NCBI GenBank assembly: GCA_938045275.1 | Contig: CALIMV010000103.1 | Span: forward strand, 1-42,210 | DNA: 42,210 nucleotides | Source of the DNA: an uncultured Granulosicoccaceae bacterium | GTDB taxonomy: Bacteria; Pseudomonadota; Gammaproteobacteria; Granulosicoccales; Granulosicoccaceae | Reading direction: 5' to 3' | In this document: positions 32,274 through 40,861 of the stretch, piece by piece | Layout of the letters: each line of letters starts with the position of its first letter | Position numbering within the stretch: the first letter of the stretch is position 1 | Program-made: the position numbers and the translations under genes | The notes under the pieces: generated by a model | Told to the model about the DNA's origin: nothing | Database searches by the model: none | Seen by the model: the letters and a program-made list of their open reading frames with translations, nothing else

Positions 32274-33836
32274 TCATCGAAAAGAACTCAACATTCCACC
32301 ACTGCCAGTATTGGTTGTGCCAATCAATGCTGTCGAGTTGTCCGCACTCACAGCGATGCTTTGTACTAGTGGAAGGGAGCGATTCAAGTTTAAACCCTCT
32401 GGCACACTAAACTGATGTTGCCAACGCTGCTCATAACGCGCATAAAATGCCAAATTAGCATCATTATCGGCTTGCCAGCCTATGGCCAAGCTCTCTAGCT
32501 GCGCATCACTTGCTAATCTCAGTCTCGCAGATTGATCAGCTGTTGGTGGCAACCTAATGCTGTCTGTGGTTATCCAGCCCATTGCGCGTTTTTCAAATTT
32601 CCAAGCTACTGCGCTACGTCGTGAGTCGCTATCGATTTCCCATGCCGCAAGGCTAATGAGCGATGAGTCATCTGAGCTAACGATTTGCGTATCTAAACTC
32701 GGTTGAACAGTGTCTAGTATCTGTGATGAAGTTTCGTGCCACTGGCCACTTAACAATGAAAATTCATGAAGATATACAGAGTCACTTAGTGTGGAAAGTG
32801 CGAGGACCCTACTGATATCGGCAGAAGCGCTGGTGGAACGCAGCCTGGTATGTTGAATTGGGATAGTAAGGTTTGCAGAGCGTGTCCAGTTAAACGCGCT
32901 ACGATCAAAAACCAAAACTTGATTACTTCTTATGTCCAGTTTATTGACTGATTGAACCACAGGCTGTGCGGCGAAGATAATTCGATCACCGTTGTTAGAG
33001 AGTTGCAGGCTCGGTGATGCTGTATCCCAACGCTGACTGATGGCCAATGGTTCATAGGTGGTAATTCGTGCAGTTTCAATCCAATTTTCCCCTAATCGAT
33101 CGAAAATAACAATGATCGGACTGGCGTTCGATGTTGCAGATGCAATAGCTACGGTATCACCACTGGCGGAAATTGAGACACGCATATCCGAATTAGTCGC
33201 ATTGGCAAAATGATCAGATACCAGCGTACTGGCTTGAATCCAATGTTGCTCGTTATGCAGTAACACGGCGGCGCTGGCAGTGACCGGGCTTGATGCCACA
33301 GCCACGTTGCCATAAGCATTGATTGCAATGTCATCTCCAAATGATGGTCTCATGTCATCATTTGAGGGTATGACTGCTGTTACAACATTGGCAAGCAGTG
33401 TGTGAACAGGAACGTGCGATGAACTTACGCAGTCATCGATATTGCAAATTTCTACTCTGTAGCTTAGCGAATCCCAGGCCAGGTGATGTGGAGTAATTGG
33501 TAGCGTGTACTTTAAATCACTTGCTCCGATGTTTGTATCTAATTCAATTTCTTGTTCAGAAAGGCTGTTGTACTCATATAGATTTATACTGTTAGTGGTT
33601 TTCGCGTTGGTACGCCAATCAACCCATTTGAAATTTAACGCACCCGCGATTGCGCTGATCGTCAGTGTTGGCGCAGTGGGCGCGATAATGCCGTCGTCAC
33701 TAATACCGCTATCTGTAACAGAGGATACTTCGTTTGTCGGAGTTGCAGTTTTTAAACCTGATTCTTCTTGAATCAAGCACCCACACAAACTACTGATCAA
33801 TAAGCCGATACCGATACAACCTTTAGCGTGTTGCAT
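32274..33836 (-). CDS. Large lipoprotein with FG-GAP/beta-propeller-like repeats
   Basis: I do not recognise a named family for this 520-residue protein. The N-terminus GLLISSLCGCLIQ has a lipobox (LCGC), with C20 as the lipidated residue; Asp is absent at +2, which fits outer-membrane sorting. A Ser/Thr/Asp-rich linker leads to a fibronectin-like domain (about 55-150, WVDWRTNAKTT to YRVEICNIDD). The rest is made of about six repeats of the type VSISASGDTVAIASA, separated by WxEx strands, similar to FG-GAP or beta-propeller blades. It is probably an exposed outer-membrane adhesin or binding protein. It converges on the regulator gene with a GTAGC/GCTAC hairpin in the gap. Confidence 0.72.
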   Translation of the reverse strand: MQHAKGCIGIGLLISSLCGCLIQEESGLKTATPTNEVSSVTDSGISDDGIIAPTAPTLTISAIAGALNFKWVDWRTNAKTTNSINLYEYNSLSEQEIELDTNIGASDLKYTLPITPHHLAWDSLSYRVEICNIDDCVSSSHVPVHTLLANVVTAVIPSNDDMRPSFGDDIAINAYGNVAVASSPVTASAAVLLHNEQHWIQASTLVSDHFANATNSDMRVSISASGDTVAIASATSNASPIIVIFDRLGENWIETARITTYEPLAISQRWDTASPSLQLSNNGDRIIFAAQPVVQSVNKLDIRSNQVLVFDRSAFNWTRSANLTIPIQHTRLRSTSASADISRVLALSTLSDSVYLHEFSLLSGQWHETSSQILDTVQPSLDTQIVSSDDSSLISLAAWEIDSDSRRSAVAWKFEKRAMGWITTDSIRLPPTADQSARLRLASDAQLESLAIGWQADNDANLAFYARYEQRWQHQFSVPEGLNLNRSLPLVQSIAVSADNSTALIGTTNTGSGGMLSSFR

Positions 33837-33879
33837 TGCGAAATTTATGCTCGTTATTGTGATTGCTGCAGTGGTTTTT

Positions 33880-33966
33880 AAAAAAGTGTGGTGTTGGTGC
33901 CTTCGGCTGAACGCGTATTCGGTTTAAGCCGTCTAGTTAAGTTGTCCGAAGTTTTACCAACACCAC
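33880..33966 (-). ncRNA. Long T-tailed stem-loop, possible small RNA or terminator
   Basis: On the minus strand GTGGTGTTGGT (33966-33956) pairs with ACCAACACCAC (33898-33888), 11 perfect pairs. Within it, CTTCGG and CCGAAG form a second 6-bp stem across a short internal loop; the apical loop is about 40 bases. Six T follow directly (33885-33880). It lies 111 bases after the VWA gene stop and 44 bases before the lipoprotein start. It may be an elaborate terminator for the operon or the 3' half of an independent RNA. No known RNA family is recognised. Confidence 0.45.
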
Positions 33967-33977
33967 TAGAAGCGAGC

Positions 33978-34014
33978 TGCAATATTTGATCCGAGCTTAG
34001 CTATTAATATTGCA
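33978..34014. other. Second stem-loop upstream of the long hairpin
   Basis: TGCAATATT (33978-33986) and AATATTGCA (34006-34014) form a perfect 9-bp inverted repeat with a 19-base loop, 11 bases from the long stem-loop. The stem is AT-rich. Confidence 0.45.
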
Positions 34015-34077
34015 TTATGTTGCCGTGCAATTTATTTCACAGCGTTTAGTTTGAGCTGTAGCAGTGGGTGTTACCGC

Positions 34078-35286
34078 TTAGCTCTGATCGGTGAGATTCA
34101 ACGGAATAATTGGGGTTTTTAGCGCATCTATTGCGTTCTGGATGCCATTTACATTAAGCGTAAACATGCGATTCTGCATCAGCTGTCGAATAATACGGAT
34201 GGAGGGAGTGGTGTCCCAATAATCCGGTTTCTCTGGGTTCAACCAAACACAATGAGAAAAATGCTGTTGCATGCGCTGCATCCAAACCGCACCAGGTTCG
34301 GTATTCCAATGTTCGACGCTGCCACCTTCAGCTACCACCTCATATGGGCTCATGGTTGCGTCACCAACATATATAACTCGATATTTCTTACCGTAAGTAC
34401 GAATTAACTCTGGTACAGAAACAGTGTCGTTGTGTCGACGGCTGTTATTACGCCACACTTTTTCGTAAATAAAGTTATGAAAATAGAAGTGTTCCAGATG
34501 TTTAAATTCTGAGCGGGCGGCTGAAAACAGTTGTTCGCATAAGGCGGTGTGGTAGTCCATAGAGCCGCCTACGTCCAGCAGCAATAACACATTAACTGCA
34601 TTGCGTCTTTCGGCTCGCATTTTTATTTCGAGCATGCCTGCGTTGTTAGCGGTTGATCGTATAGTTGCGTCAAGATCAAGCGTGTCAGCCCGCCCATCGC
34701 GGGTTAGTTTTCGCAAACTGCGTAGCGCAATTTTGAAATCACGCGTACCTAATTCGCGTGTACCGTCAAGATCTTTGTATCGACGTTGTTCCCAGACTTT
34801 TACCGCTCGACCTTGCCCGCCTTGTCCACCAATACGAACACCTTCAGGGTTAAATCCGCCGTGACCGAACGGGGAAGTGCCACGTGTGCCAATCCACTTG
34901 CTACCACCGTGATGCTCTTCGTTTTGCTCTTCGAGCCTTTTGGCCAATGTTTCCATTAATTTATCCCAACCGCCCAGAGCCTCTACCATTGCTTTTTGTT
35001 CTTCGCTCAGTGCGTCTTTATCAGAAAGCTTCAGCCAATCATTAGGGATGTTGTCAAGATTTAAATCGAACGCTGCTTCTCGGCCTGCCCAATAAGCTTG
35101 AAAAACCTGATCGAATCTGTCGTACAAGGATTCATCTTTGATTAAGCACAGACGAGCGAACTGATAAAAACGATTCAGGTCCAGTACGCCGACGTTTTTG
35201 CTAAGCCCATCAAGCAGAACCAGGTGTTCGGTGGTCGATACTGGTAACCCGGCGCGACGCAGATGTGTGAAAAAATCCAGTAGCAT
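34078..35286 (-). CDS. CoxE-like von Willebrand factor A domain protein
   Basis: A 402-residue VWA protein. The N-terminal helical part (1-120) leads to a Gly-rich, His-containing segment and, from residue 230, the VWA domain. The MIDAS motif is DVGGS (238-242), as common in CoxE-type proteins, with Gly in place of the usual second Ser; a further metal-site region YVGDATMSPYE is at 306-316. Its partner is the MoxR-type ATPase directly upstream; their stop and start share one base (TGATG). Such pairs act as metal-insertion or assembly chaperones in other bacteria, for example with CoxD/CoxE. The target protein is not evident here. Confidence 0.88.
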   Translation of the reverse strand: MLLDFFTHLRRAGLPVSTTEHLVLLDGLSKNVGVLDLNRFYQFARLCLIKDESLYDRFDQVFQAYWAGREAAFDLNLDNIPNDWLKLSDKDALSEEQKAMVEALGGWDKLMETLAKRLEEQNEEHHGGSKWIGTRGTSPFGHGGFNPEGVRIGGQGGQGRAVKVWEQRRYKDLDGTRELGTRDFKIALRSLRKLTRDGRADTLDLDATIRSTANNAGMLEIKMRAERRNAVNVLLLLDVGGSMDYHTALCEQLFSAARSEFKHLEHFYFHNFIYEKVWRNNSRRHNDTVSVPELIRTYGKKYRVIYVGDATMSPYEVVAEGGSVEHWNTEPGAVWMQRMQQHFSHCVWLNPEKPDYWDTTPSIRIIRQLMQNRMFTLNVNGIQNAIDALKTPIIPLNLTDQS

Positions 35287-36122
35287 CAGTTTTTGCGTTG
35301 TTTATGAAGAAAAATCAAACGTTCGAATAAATGTACATCCTGTTCATTCTTTAGCAAGGCACCGTGCATCTTTGGCAGCACAGTTCGCAGCTCATCAGAA
35401 CCTAATGCCTCTGCAGGCAAATCATCAGCAATCAGCAATTTCAACCAATCCAGTAATTCAGAAGTTGATGGTTTTTTCTTAAGACCAGGCACTTCGCGTA
35501 AATCGAAAAAAATCTCCATGGCCGATTTGAGTAAATCCTGTTTGATCGTTGGGTAATGCGCAGCAACAATATTTTTCATGGTTTCCCTGTCAGGGAACTC
35601 AATATAGTGAAAAAAACAACGTCGCAAAAAAGCGTCCGGTAACTCTTTCTCGTTGTTACTGGTAATGATCACCAGTGGTCGTTGTCGTGCTGTGATGGTT
35701 TCACGCGTCTCGTAAACATTAAACGACATACGATCGAGTTCTTGCAGGAGATCGTTTGGAAATTCAATATCGGCTTTGTCAATTTCATCAATCAGCACGA
35801 CAGCGCGTTCGTCACAGGTAAACGCATCCCAAAGAACACCGTGTAAGATGTAATTACCAATATCTTTGACACGCTCGTCTCCGAGTTGTGAGTCACGCAG
35901 GCGAGAGACTGCGTCGTATTCATACAATCCCTGGTGAGCACTGGTCGTGGATTTTACGTGCCATTGGAACAGGGGAGCATCGAGACGTTGTGATATTTCC
36001 ACAGCAAGTTGTGTTTTACCTGTGCCAGGCTCACCTTTCACCAGCAACGGACGTTCCAGTGTCAACGCTGCATCAACAGCCTGTTGTAATTCATCGGTAA
36101 TTATGTAATCAGAATCTATCAT
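35286..36122 (-). CDS. MoxR-family AAA+ ATPase
   Basis: A 278-residue AAA+ protein with Walker A GEPGTGKT (30-37), Walker [10 protein letters not shown] (108-116) and the sensor 1 segment [19 protein letters not shown] containing the arginine finger. The small lid domain is at the C-terminus (200-278). It belongs to the MoxR/CoxD group that works with VWA proteins in complex assembly. It overlaps the HIT gene by four bases (ATGA) and the VWA gene by one base, so all three are translationally coupled. The ATP-driven partner role is inferred from the family. Confidence 0.92.
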   Translation of the reverse strand: MIDSDYIITDELQQAVDAALTLERPLLVKGEPGTGKTQLAVEISQRLDAPLFQWHVKSTTSAHQGLYEYDAVSRLRDSQLGDERVKDIGNYILHGVLWDAFTCDERAVVLIDEIDKADIEFPNDLLQELDRMSFNVYETRETITARQRPLVIITSNNEKELPDAFLRRCFFHYIEFPDRETMKNIVAAHYPTIKQDLLKSAMEIFFDLREVPGLKKKPSTSELLDWLKLLIADDLPAEALGSDELRTVLPKMHGALLKNEQDVHLFERLIFLHKQRKN

Positions 36123-36496
36123 ACTGATTGTTTTCTTATTAACATTGGACCAACATCCTCTCCGCCTAGCAAATGCATGTGCAAATGCGGAACTTCCTGT
36201 CTGCCGTGTTCACCACAATTGATAATCAGTCGGTAACCACCATCGGTGATACCAGCTTCTTCTGCCAGTTTTCTCGCCACTGTGTGCATGCGCCCCATGG
36301 CGGCTTCGTGTGCCGGCTGTACATCGTTACAGCTGGGAATGGGTTCATTTGGCACAATGAGTATATGTGTTGGCAGGGCAGGATTGATATCCCGAAATGC
36401 AGTTACCAGCTCGTCCTGGTAAAGCATGTCGGAAGGTAGTTCTTTTCGTATGATTTTGCTGAAAATGGTTTCAGTCGTCACGGCGTTGGTTCTCAT
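36119..36496 (-). CDS. HIT-family nucleotide hydrolase (HINT type)
   Basis: A protein of about 125 residues with the HIT triad HLHMHLLGG (histidine triad, HxHxHxx) near the C-terminus and the family segments [12 protein letters not shown] and [16 protein letters not shown] enzymes hydrolyse purine phosphoramidates such as AMP-lysine. I chose ATG 36496 ([14 protein letters not shown]); a TTG at 36511 lies inside the presumed -10 element. Its end overlaps the MoxR gene by four bases, an unusual partner for HIT genes. It is divergent from the PduO-type gene. Confidence 0.92.
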   Translation of the reverse strand: MRTNAVTTETIFSKIIRKELPSDMLYQDELVTAFRDINPALPTHILIVPNEPIPSCNDVQPAHEAAMGRMHTVARKLAEEAGITDGGYRLIINCGEHGRQEVPHLHMHLLGGEDVGPMLIRKQSV

Positions 36497-36510
36497 ATGG
36501 TTGTTACCCA

Positions 36511-36516
36511 ATTATA
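36511..36516 (-). promoter_or_regulatory. Candidate -10 element of the HIT-MoxR-VWA operon
   Basis: A perfect TATAAT on the minus strand sits 15 bases before the ATG at 36496, so the transcript would have a leader of only about 8 bases. No strong -35 is visible. Confidence 0.35.
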
Positions 36517-36617
36517 CGTGTAAGCTGGGTTCTAATTCACAATACGTTCGTTTGTATTGACATTGCGTTCAATCAGTAAAAATTGTGGCTGGCAAATTAT
36601 TGAGGGTTAGTGAGCAT

Positions 36618-37184
36618 ATGGGCAACAGGTTATCTAAAATTTACACGCGTACGGGTGACGATGGAACAACAGGGCTGGGCGATGGCAGTCGAACCGAGAA
36701 GGACGGCCTGCGTGTGGCTGCCTACGGGACTACAGACGAATTAAATTCAGTCATTGGAATGGTGTTGGCGCAGCCACTACCAGAGCAAGTAAGAAAGGTT
36801 CTCAATGAGGTGCAGCATCATCTTTTCGACCTGGGTGGAGAGCTCTGTATTCCTGGACATCAGGCGATTCAGGATTCGCATGTCACGTGGCTGGAGAATG
36901 CTCTGGATCATTTCAACGAATCTTTACCACCGCTCAAAGATTTCATTCTGCCAGGCGGAAGCCAGGCTGCGTCCACTTGTCATCTGGCGCGAACGGTTTG
37001 TCGCCGCGCCGAGCGACTGATAGTATCGTTAAAGCGCGTGGAAGAAGTACCACCGTTTAGCATGAAGTACCTGAATCGCTTATCAGACTTATTGTTTGTC
37101 ATTGCTCGGGTAGTCGCACGGCAGGAAGGCGGTTCGGAGGTGTTATGGCAAAAAGATCGACCTACCATCGACCTGGACTCTTAA
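36618..37184 (+). CDS. PduO-type cob(I)alamin adenosyltransferase
   Basis: This enzyme transfers adenosyl from ATP to cobalamin, giving coenzyme B12. The protein of about 188 residues starts MGNRLSKIYTRTGDDGTTGL, which contains the ATP-binding motif TRTGDDGTTGLGDG; the ERTCRRAER-like segment ARTVCRRAERLIVSL and YLNRLSDLLFVIAR at the C-terminus are also family hallmarks. ATG 36618 is preferred over GTG 36585 by family length and by GAGGG about 12 bases upstream. No cobalamin pathway or B12-dependent enzyme genes are in the window. Confidence 0.93.
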   Translation: MGNRLSKIYTRTGDDGTTGLGDGSRTEKDGLRVAAYGTTDELNSVIGMVLAQPLPEQVRKVLNEVQHHLFDLGGELCIPGHQAIQDSHVTWLENALDHFNESLPPLKDFILPGGSQAASTCHLARTVCRRAERLIVSLKRVEEVPPFSMKYLNRLSDLLFVIARVVARQEGGSEVLWQKDRPTIDLDS

Positions 37185-37214
37185 AAAAACACCAATTTCC
37201 CGAAATTGAACACG

Positions 37215-37277
37215 AATGAGTACTAAATGAGCACTGAATGAGCACTGAATGAAAACTGAATGAGCACAGAGAAATGA
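37215..37277 (+). repeat. Five 11-bp repeats forming overlapping mini-ORFs before the thioesterase
   Basis: Units start at 37215, 37226, 37237, 37248 and 37259, with the consensus AATGAGCACTG. Each carries an ATG (37216, 37227, 37238, 37249, 37260) that reads four or five codons (MSTK, MSTE, MSTE, MKTE, MSTEK) and then TGA. Each TGA overlaps the next ATG as ATGA; the last overlaps the thioesterase ATG at 37274. Spacing is 11 bases, and 14 for the last, always leaving the overlap intact. GAG lies six bases before most of the ATGs. The units resemble the thioesterase start (ATGAGCAGC). Confidence 0.8.
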
Positions 37278-37705
37278 GCAGCAAAGATCTCAAGCGCGAC
37301 GACTTTAAATGGATTTTGGCGATGCCGACCCGGTGGATCGATAACGACAAATACGGCCACATGAACAACGCCGTTTACTACAGCGTATTCGAAAACGTGG
37401 TCATGACCTGGCTGGAAGTGGTCAACGGATTTAACGTCGACACCGGAAGTGTGCGTTGTTTCACGGTGCAGAACGGGTGCGAATACCACGAAGCGGTGCG
37501 GTATCCAGACGAATTAGCGTGCGGACTTCGCATTTCCAGAATAGGCAATTCAAGCGTCCGATACGAACTTGGCATTTTTAAAGAACCGCAGCCCACAGTC
37601 TGCGCGAGTGGCTTTATAGTGGACGTCTTCGTCGACTCGCAAACGGAAAAATCTGTAAAAATTCCAAATGAGTTTAGACAAGCAATGGCGTCGCTGGTAA
37701 TATAA
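37274..37705 (+). CDS. Hotdog-fold acyl-CoA thioesterase (4HBT family)
   Basis: A 143-residue hotdog protein with the family motif RWIDNDKYGHMNNAVYYSVF (residues 20-39), which holds the catalytic Asp and the HxN turn, and EYHEAVRYPDELACGLRIS. It hydrolyses acyl-CoA or a related thioester in the cytoplasm; the exact substrate is unknown. The only reasonable start is ATG 37274, which sits in an ATGA overlap with the last mini-ORF of the repeat array. It follows the PduO-type gene by 89 bases, so the array is the whole intergenic leader. The protein is complete. Confidence 0.9.
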   Translation: MSSKDLKRDDFKWILAMPTRWIDNDKYGHMNNAVYYSVFENVVMTWLEVVNGFNVDTGSVRCFTVQNGCEYHEAVRYPDELACGLRISRIGNSSVRYELGIFKEPQPTVCASGFIVDVFVDSQTEKSVKIPNEFRQAMASLVI

Positions 37706-37753
37706 TTCATCAGTTGATTGGGTTAGAAAAACTATAAAAACGGACTTTCAATT

Positions 37754-38947
37754 GTGACTCGAACAGAGACTAATTTGACTCAAGCAGTGGCTAATTCGGT
37801 GGCCAAGTCAGAGCTTAATTCGGACACCACTCTACTTCGTCTGACTCTGGCAACGCTGGTTGCCTTTTTGCTGGCAGGTGCCGGCATACTGGCCTCTGCT
37901 AACAATCAAACGCCTATTGTCGCCGATCACTACAGGATACTGCAGAACCCCAGATATCTATCGGCTCATCTGCCAGTTAACCGGGCAACAGTTGATCTTA
38001 CAACTGTTGCGTCACGACACCATCCCGAGCAAGCTTTTGCCAGCATGGCAATGGCTATCAAACCTGCATCGCAAGTCGAACCAGCGCTTAGTCCTGAACA
38101 ATTAAAATTCAATGCCTTGTCGGTGCTGCGTAAATATCCCAGTTATTTTCCAACTGACTCAGAATACAAAGACGCCGTTCAGCATTTAAGTGAAAGAATG
38201 GAAACTCAGCAGCTTGAGATTAACGTAAGAACTTTTCTGCTGTCTCAACACATGAGTAACGATTCGCGATTGGCAGAACTTCAAATGCAGCCTTTCTTCG
38301 AAGAATTTAATGGTTTGGCCTTCAGTGAAGAGCAAACTAGCCATCAAATACAAACGTCCTACAATGGTGTCGGATTCCCCCATATCGAAAGCAATAGTCG
38401 AGCTGCGACTAACCGCTATAAACCTTATAAACAATTGATGAGTTTTAGCGATGATGCAAGCGGTGAGGTGGTACCGAATGTAAAATGCATGGGTCTATCG
38501 CCTGAGCGCGTTGCCAAACGAGCAAGCCAATATAATGAGCAAATCGATGAGCTATCTGCTAAGTACAATGTAAGTGCAAGCTTAATCAAAGCGGTAGTGG
38601 CGAAAGAATCTTGTTTTAATCCAAAGGCAAAGTCACACGTGGGGGCCATAGGCTTAATGCAATTGATGCCTGCAACTGCGCGGTGGTTAAAGGTTAAACA
38701 ACCGGAAAACCCACAACAAAATTTGGCGGGAGGCGTTCGTTACCTGGCACAACTGCGTGAACGATTTGGTGGTGATGAATTGGCCTTGGCTGCGTACAAT
38801 GCTGGACCTGCCAACGTAGAGCGGTACCATGGTATCCCCCCATTCAATGAAACAGAAAACTACGTTGTTGATGTCATGCATTTCTATCGGGGTTACGCCG
38901 CAACCTCAAGCTATGTTAATGCGCAGAAGCAAAGTTTTTACCCTTAA
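37754..38947 (+). CDS. Membrane-anchored lytic transglycosylase (SLT domain)
   Basis: A 397-residue protein with an N-terminal membrane anchor (LLRLTLATLVAFLLAGAGIL, about 27-46), a long non-conserved periplasmic segment (50-260), and a C-terminal SLT domain. The catalytic Glu is E285 (VVAKESCFNPKA); GAIGLMQLMP (297-306), AYNAGP (347-352) and ENYV (368-371) follow in order. It cleaves peptidoglycan glycan strands to anhydro-muropeptides. The start is GTG at 37754, directly after a short gap from the thioesterase; no ATG gives the anchor. Its central segment has no recognisable domain. Confidence 0.9.
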   Translation: MTRTETNLTQAVANSVAKSELNSDTTLLRLTLATLVAFLLAGAGILASANNQTPIVADHYRILQNPRYLSAHLPVNRATVDLTTVASRHHPEQAFASMAMAIKPASQVEPALSPEQLKFNALSVLRKYPSYFPTDSEYKDAVQHLSERMETQQLEINVRTFLLSQHMSNDSRLAELQMQPFFEEFNGLAFSEEQTSHQIQTSYNGVGFPHIESNSRAATNRYKPYKQLMSFSDDASGEVVPNVKCMGLSPERVAKRASQYNEQIDELSAKYNVSASLIKAVVAKESCFNPKAKSHVGAIGLMQLMPATARWLKVKQPENPQQNLAGGVRYLAQLRERFGGDELALAAYNAGPANVERYHGIPPFNETENYVVDVMHFYRGYAATSSYVNAQKQSFYP

Positions 38948-39088
38948 AAATATCAAATTAATTCCTACTCTCGCCGCTAATCCTGCAGGCGTAATAAGCT
39001 GCTAAAATAAGGGTTCACTTTGCGTATTCTGTACGCCAAAACCGTGTAACCTCATGTTGATATATTCTCGTTTGCCAACGTTACAACC

Positions 39089-40021
39089 ATGACAGCGCTC
39101 GAAATCCAAAATTTGGTGAAAGTATACGATAAGGATACGTATGCACTGCGTGGTATCGATCTGACTGTTGCTGAGGGTGACTTTTTCGCGTTGTTGGGGC
39201 CAAACGGGGCAGGCAAGTCAACCGCCATTGGTATTATCAGTTCTTTGGTTAACAAGACCTCTGGTTCTGTGAAGGTTTTTGGCCATGATTTGGATACCGA
39301 TGTAGTGGCAACAAAGGCCAGTATTGGTCTGGTTCCTCAAGAGTTTAATTTCAATGGTTTTGAACCAATCATAAACACCATCACCAACGTTGCTGGCTAT
39401 AACGGCATACCGTTCTCGGTTGCTAAAAAACGTGCCGAGCACTACCTCAAACGTCTTGACCTATGGGACAAGCGAAACGCCGCCGGTCGTGAACTTTCTG
39501 GCGGAATGAAGCGGCGTTTAATGATTGCCAGAGCCCTGGTGCACGAGCCGAAAATGCTCATACTCGATGAACCCACTGCAGGTGTCGACATCGAAATTCG
39601 TCGTTCAATGTGGGATTATTTGTCGGAAATAAATTCACAAAACGGTACCACGATTATTCTTACGACACATTATCTTGAAGAGGCTGAAGCCTTGTGTCGT
39701 AATGTTGCCATCATCGATCATGGACAAATCATTGAAAATGGAGCGGTGACCAAGCTTTTGAGCCAGGCCATGCAAGAAACGTTTGTATTGAATCTGTATA
39801 GCGACTTGACAGAGGCGCCCAGCATCAAACCGTTTACTACCCGATTACGCGACGATGCGAATCAATTGGAAGTGGACGTTCCAAAGGGTGAATCAGTCAC
39901 GAGTATGATCGATGCACTGAAAAACCGTGGCATACAGGTTGGCAGTATCCGTACAAAATCAAATCGACTCGAGGCATTTTTCTTACGCCTGATTGGTAAA
40001 AATGATGGAGCAGCCCCTTGA
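39089..40021 (+). CDS. yadG: ABC transporter ATP-binding protein (YadG-like)
   Basis: The ATPase half of an ABC-2 exporter, 310 residues. Walker A GPNGAGKST (37-45), Q-loop GLVPQEFNF, signature LSGGMKRR (136-143), Walker B MLILDE and the D-loop AGVD, and the switch histidine TTHY are all present. The C-terminal 80 residues form the extra domain seen in this subfamily. The sequence closely resembles E. coli YadG, with the permease partner directly after it. The substrate of the pair is unknown. ATG 39089 has no strong ribosome binding site. Confidence 0.93.
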   Translation: MTALEIQNLVKVYDKDTYALRGIDLTVAEGDFFALLGPNGAGKSTAIGIISSLVNKTSGSVKVFGHDLDTDVVATKASIGLVPQEFNFNGFEPIINTITNVAGYNGIPFSVAKKRAEHYLKRLDLWDKRNAAGRELSGGMKRRLMIARALVHEPKMLILDEPTAGVDIEIRRSMWDYLSEINSQNGTTIILTTHYLEEAEALCRNVAIIDHGQIIENGAVTKLLSQAMQETFVLNLYSDLTEAPSIKPFTTRLRDDANQLEVDVPKGESVTSMIDALKNRGIQVGSIRTKSNRLEAFFLRLIGKNDGAAP

Positions 40022-40794
40022 ACTATTGGCGATTGCAATGGATTGCCTACTGTACTATTGTGCGAAAGGAGGTCCGACGATTCACACGTATTTGGGTCCA
40101 GACAATCACGCCTCCAGCGGTTAATGCATTGTTGTATATGTTGATTTTTGGCGGACTTATTGGTTCACGTATACGCGAAGTGGATGGTTTTGCCTATATG
40201 GATTTTCTCATTCCCGGCATTATTATGATGGGTATCATCACTAGTTCTTATGGCAATGTAGTGTCATCTTTTTTCGGTACCAAATTACAAAAACACATCG
40301 AAGAGTTATTAGTATCGCCTGTTAGCAATACTACTATTCTTGCGGGATACATTACGGGTGGTGTAGCGCGGGGTGCAGCCGTAGGCATGATTGTTTCGCT
40401 TGTCGCAATGTTTTTTACCGACCTTCGACCGGTACACCCAGTAACGACCATTTTCATTGCGGTGTTGACGTCCATTATGTTCTCACTCGGCGGACTCATC
40501 AATGCAGTGTATGCACAGACGTTTGATGAATGTTCTATTGTCCCCAATTTTGTGCTAGCACCTTTAACTTATTTGGGTGGCATATTCTATTCAATTAGCA
40601 TGTTGCCACCGTTAGCGCAAAAGCTCTCGTTGTTCAATCCTGTTTTGTATATGATTAACGGCTTCCGATATGGGATACTAGGCATTAGCGACATACCGTT
40701 ATGGCAAAGTTTTGCTGTCATAATGGTATTTATTGTTATTCTTGGAACCATTGCCATGACATTGCTGAATCGTGGCGTTGGCATCAAGCCTTAA
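40018..40794 (+). CDS. yadH: ABC-2 type permease (YadH-like)
   Basis: The membrane half of the exporter, 258 residues with about six transmembrane helices. Characteristic YadH segments are visible: RFTRIWVQTITPPAVNALLY, GSRIREVDGFAYMDFLIPG, QKHIEELLVSPVSNT and FVLAPLTYLGGIFYS. The start is TTG at 40018, overlapping the stop of the ATPase gene as TTGA, so translation is coupled. The pair is conserved next to unrelated genes in many gammaproteobacteria; no substrate is known to me. Confidence 0.93.
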   Translation: MNYWRLQWIAYCTIVRKEVRRFTRIWVQTITPPAVNALLYMLIFGGLIGSRIREVDGFAYMDFLIPGIIMMGIITSSYGNVVSSFFGTKLQKHIEELLVSPVSNTTILAGYITGGVARGAAVGMIVSLVAMFFTDLRPVHPVTTIFIAVLTSIMFSLGGLINAVYAQTFDECSIVPNFVLAPLTYLGGIFYSISMLPPLAQKLSLFNPVLYMINGFRYGILGISDIPLWQSFAVIMVFIVILGTIAMTLLNRGVGIKP

Positions 40795-40861
40795 GAACCG
40801 ATACCACTTAGACTACAATCTTTCTCAGTAAGATAACTTAATTAATAAGACAACGTTAACA

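Noticed and set aside
37215-37269. CRISPR array
   Set aside because: Repeats are contiguous 11-bp units with no spacers and no cas genes nearby.
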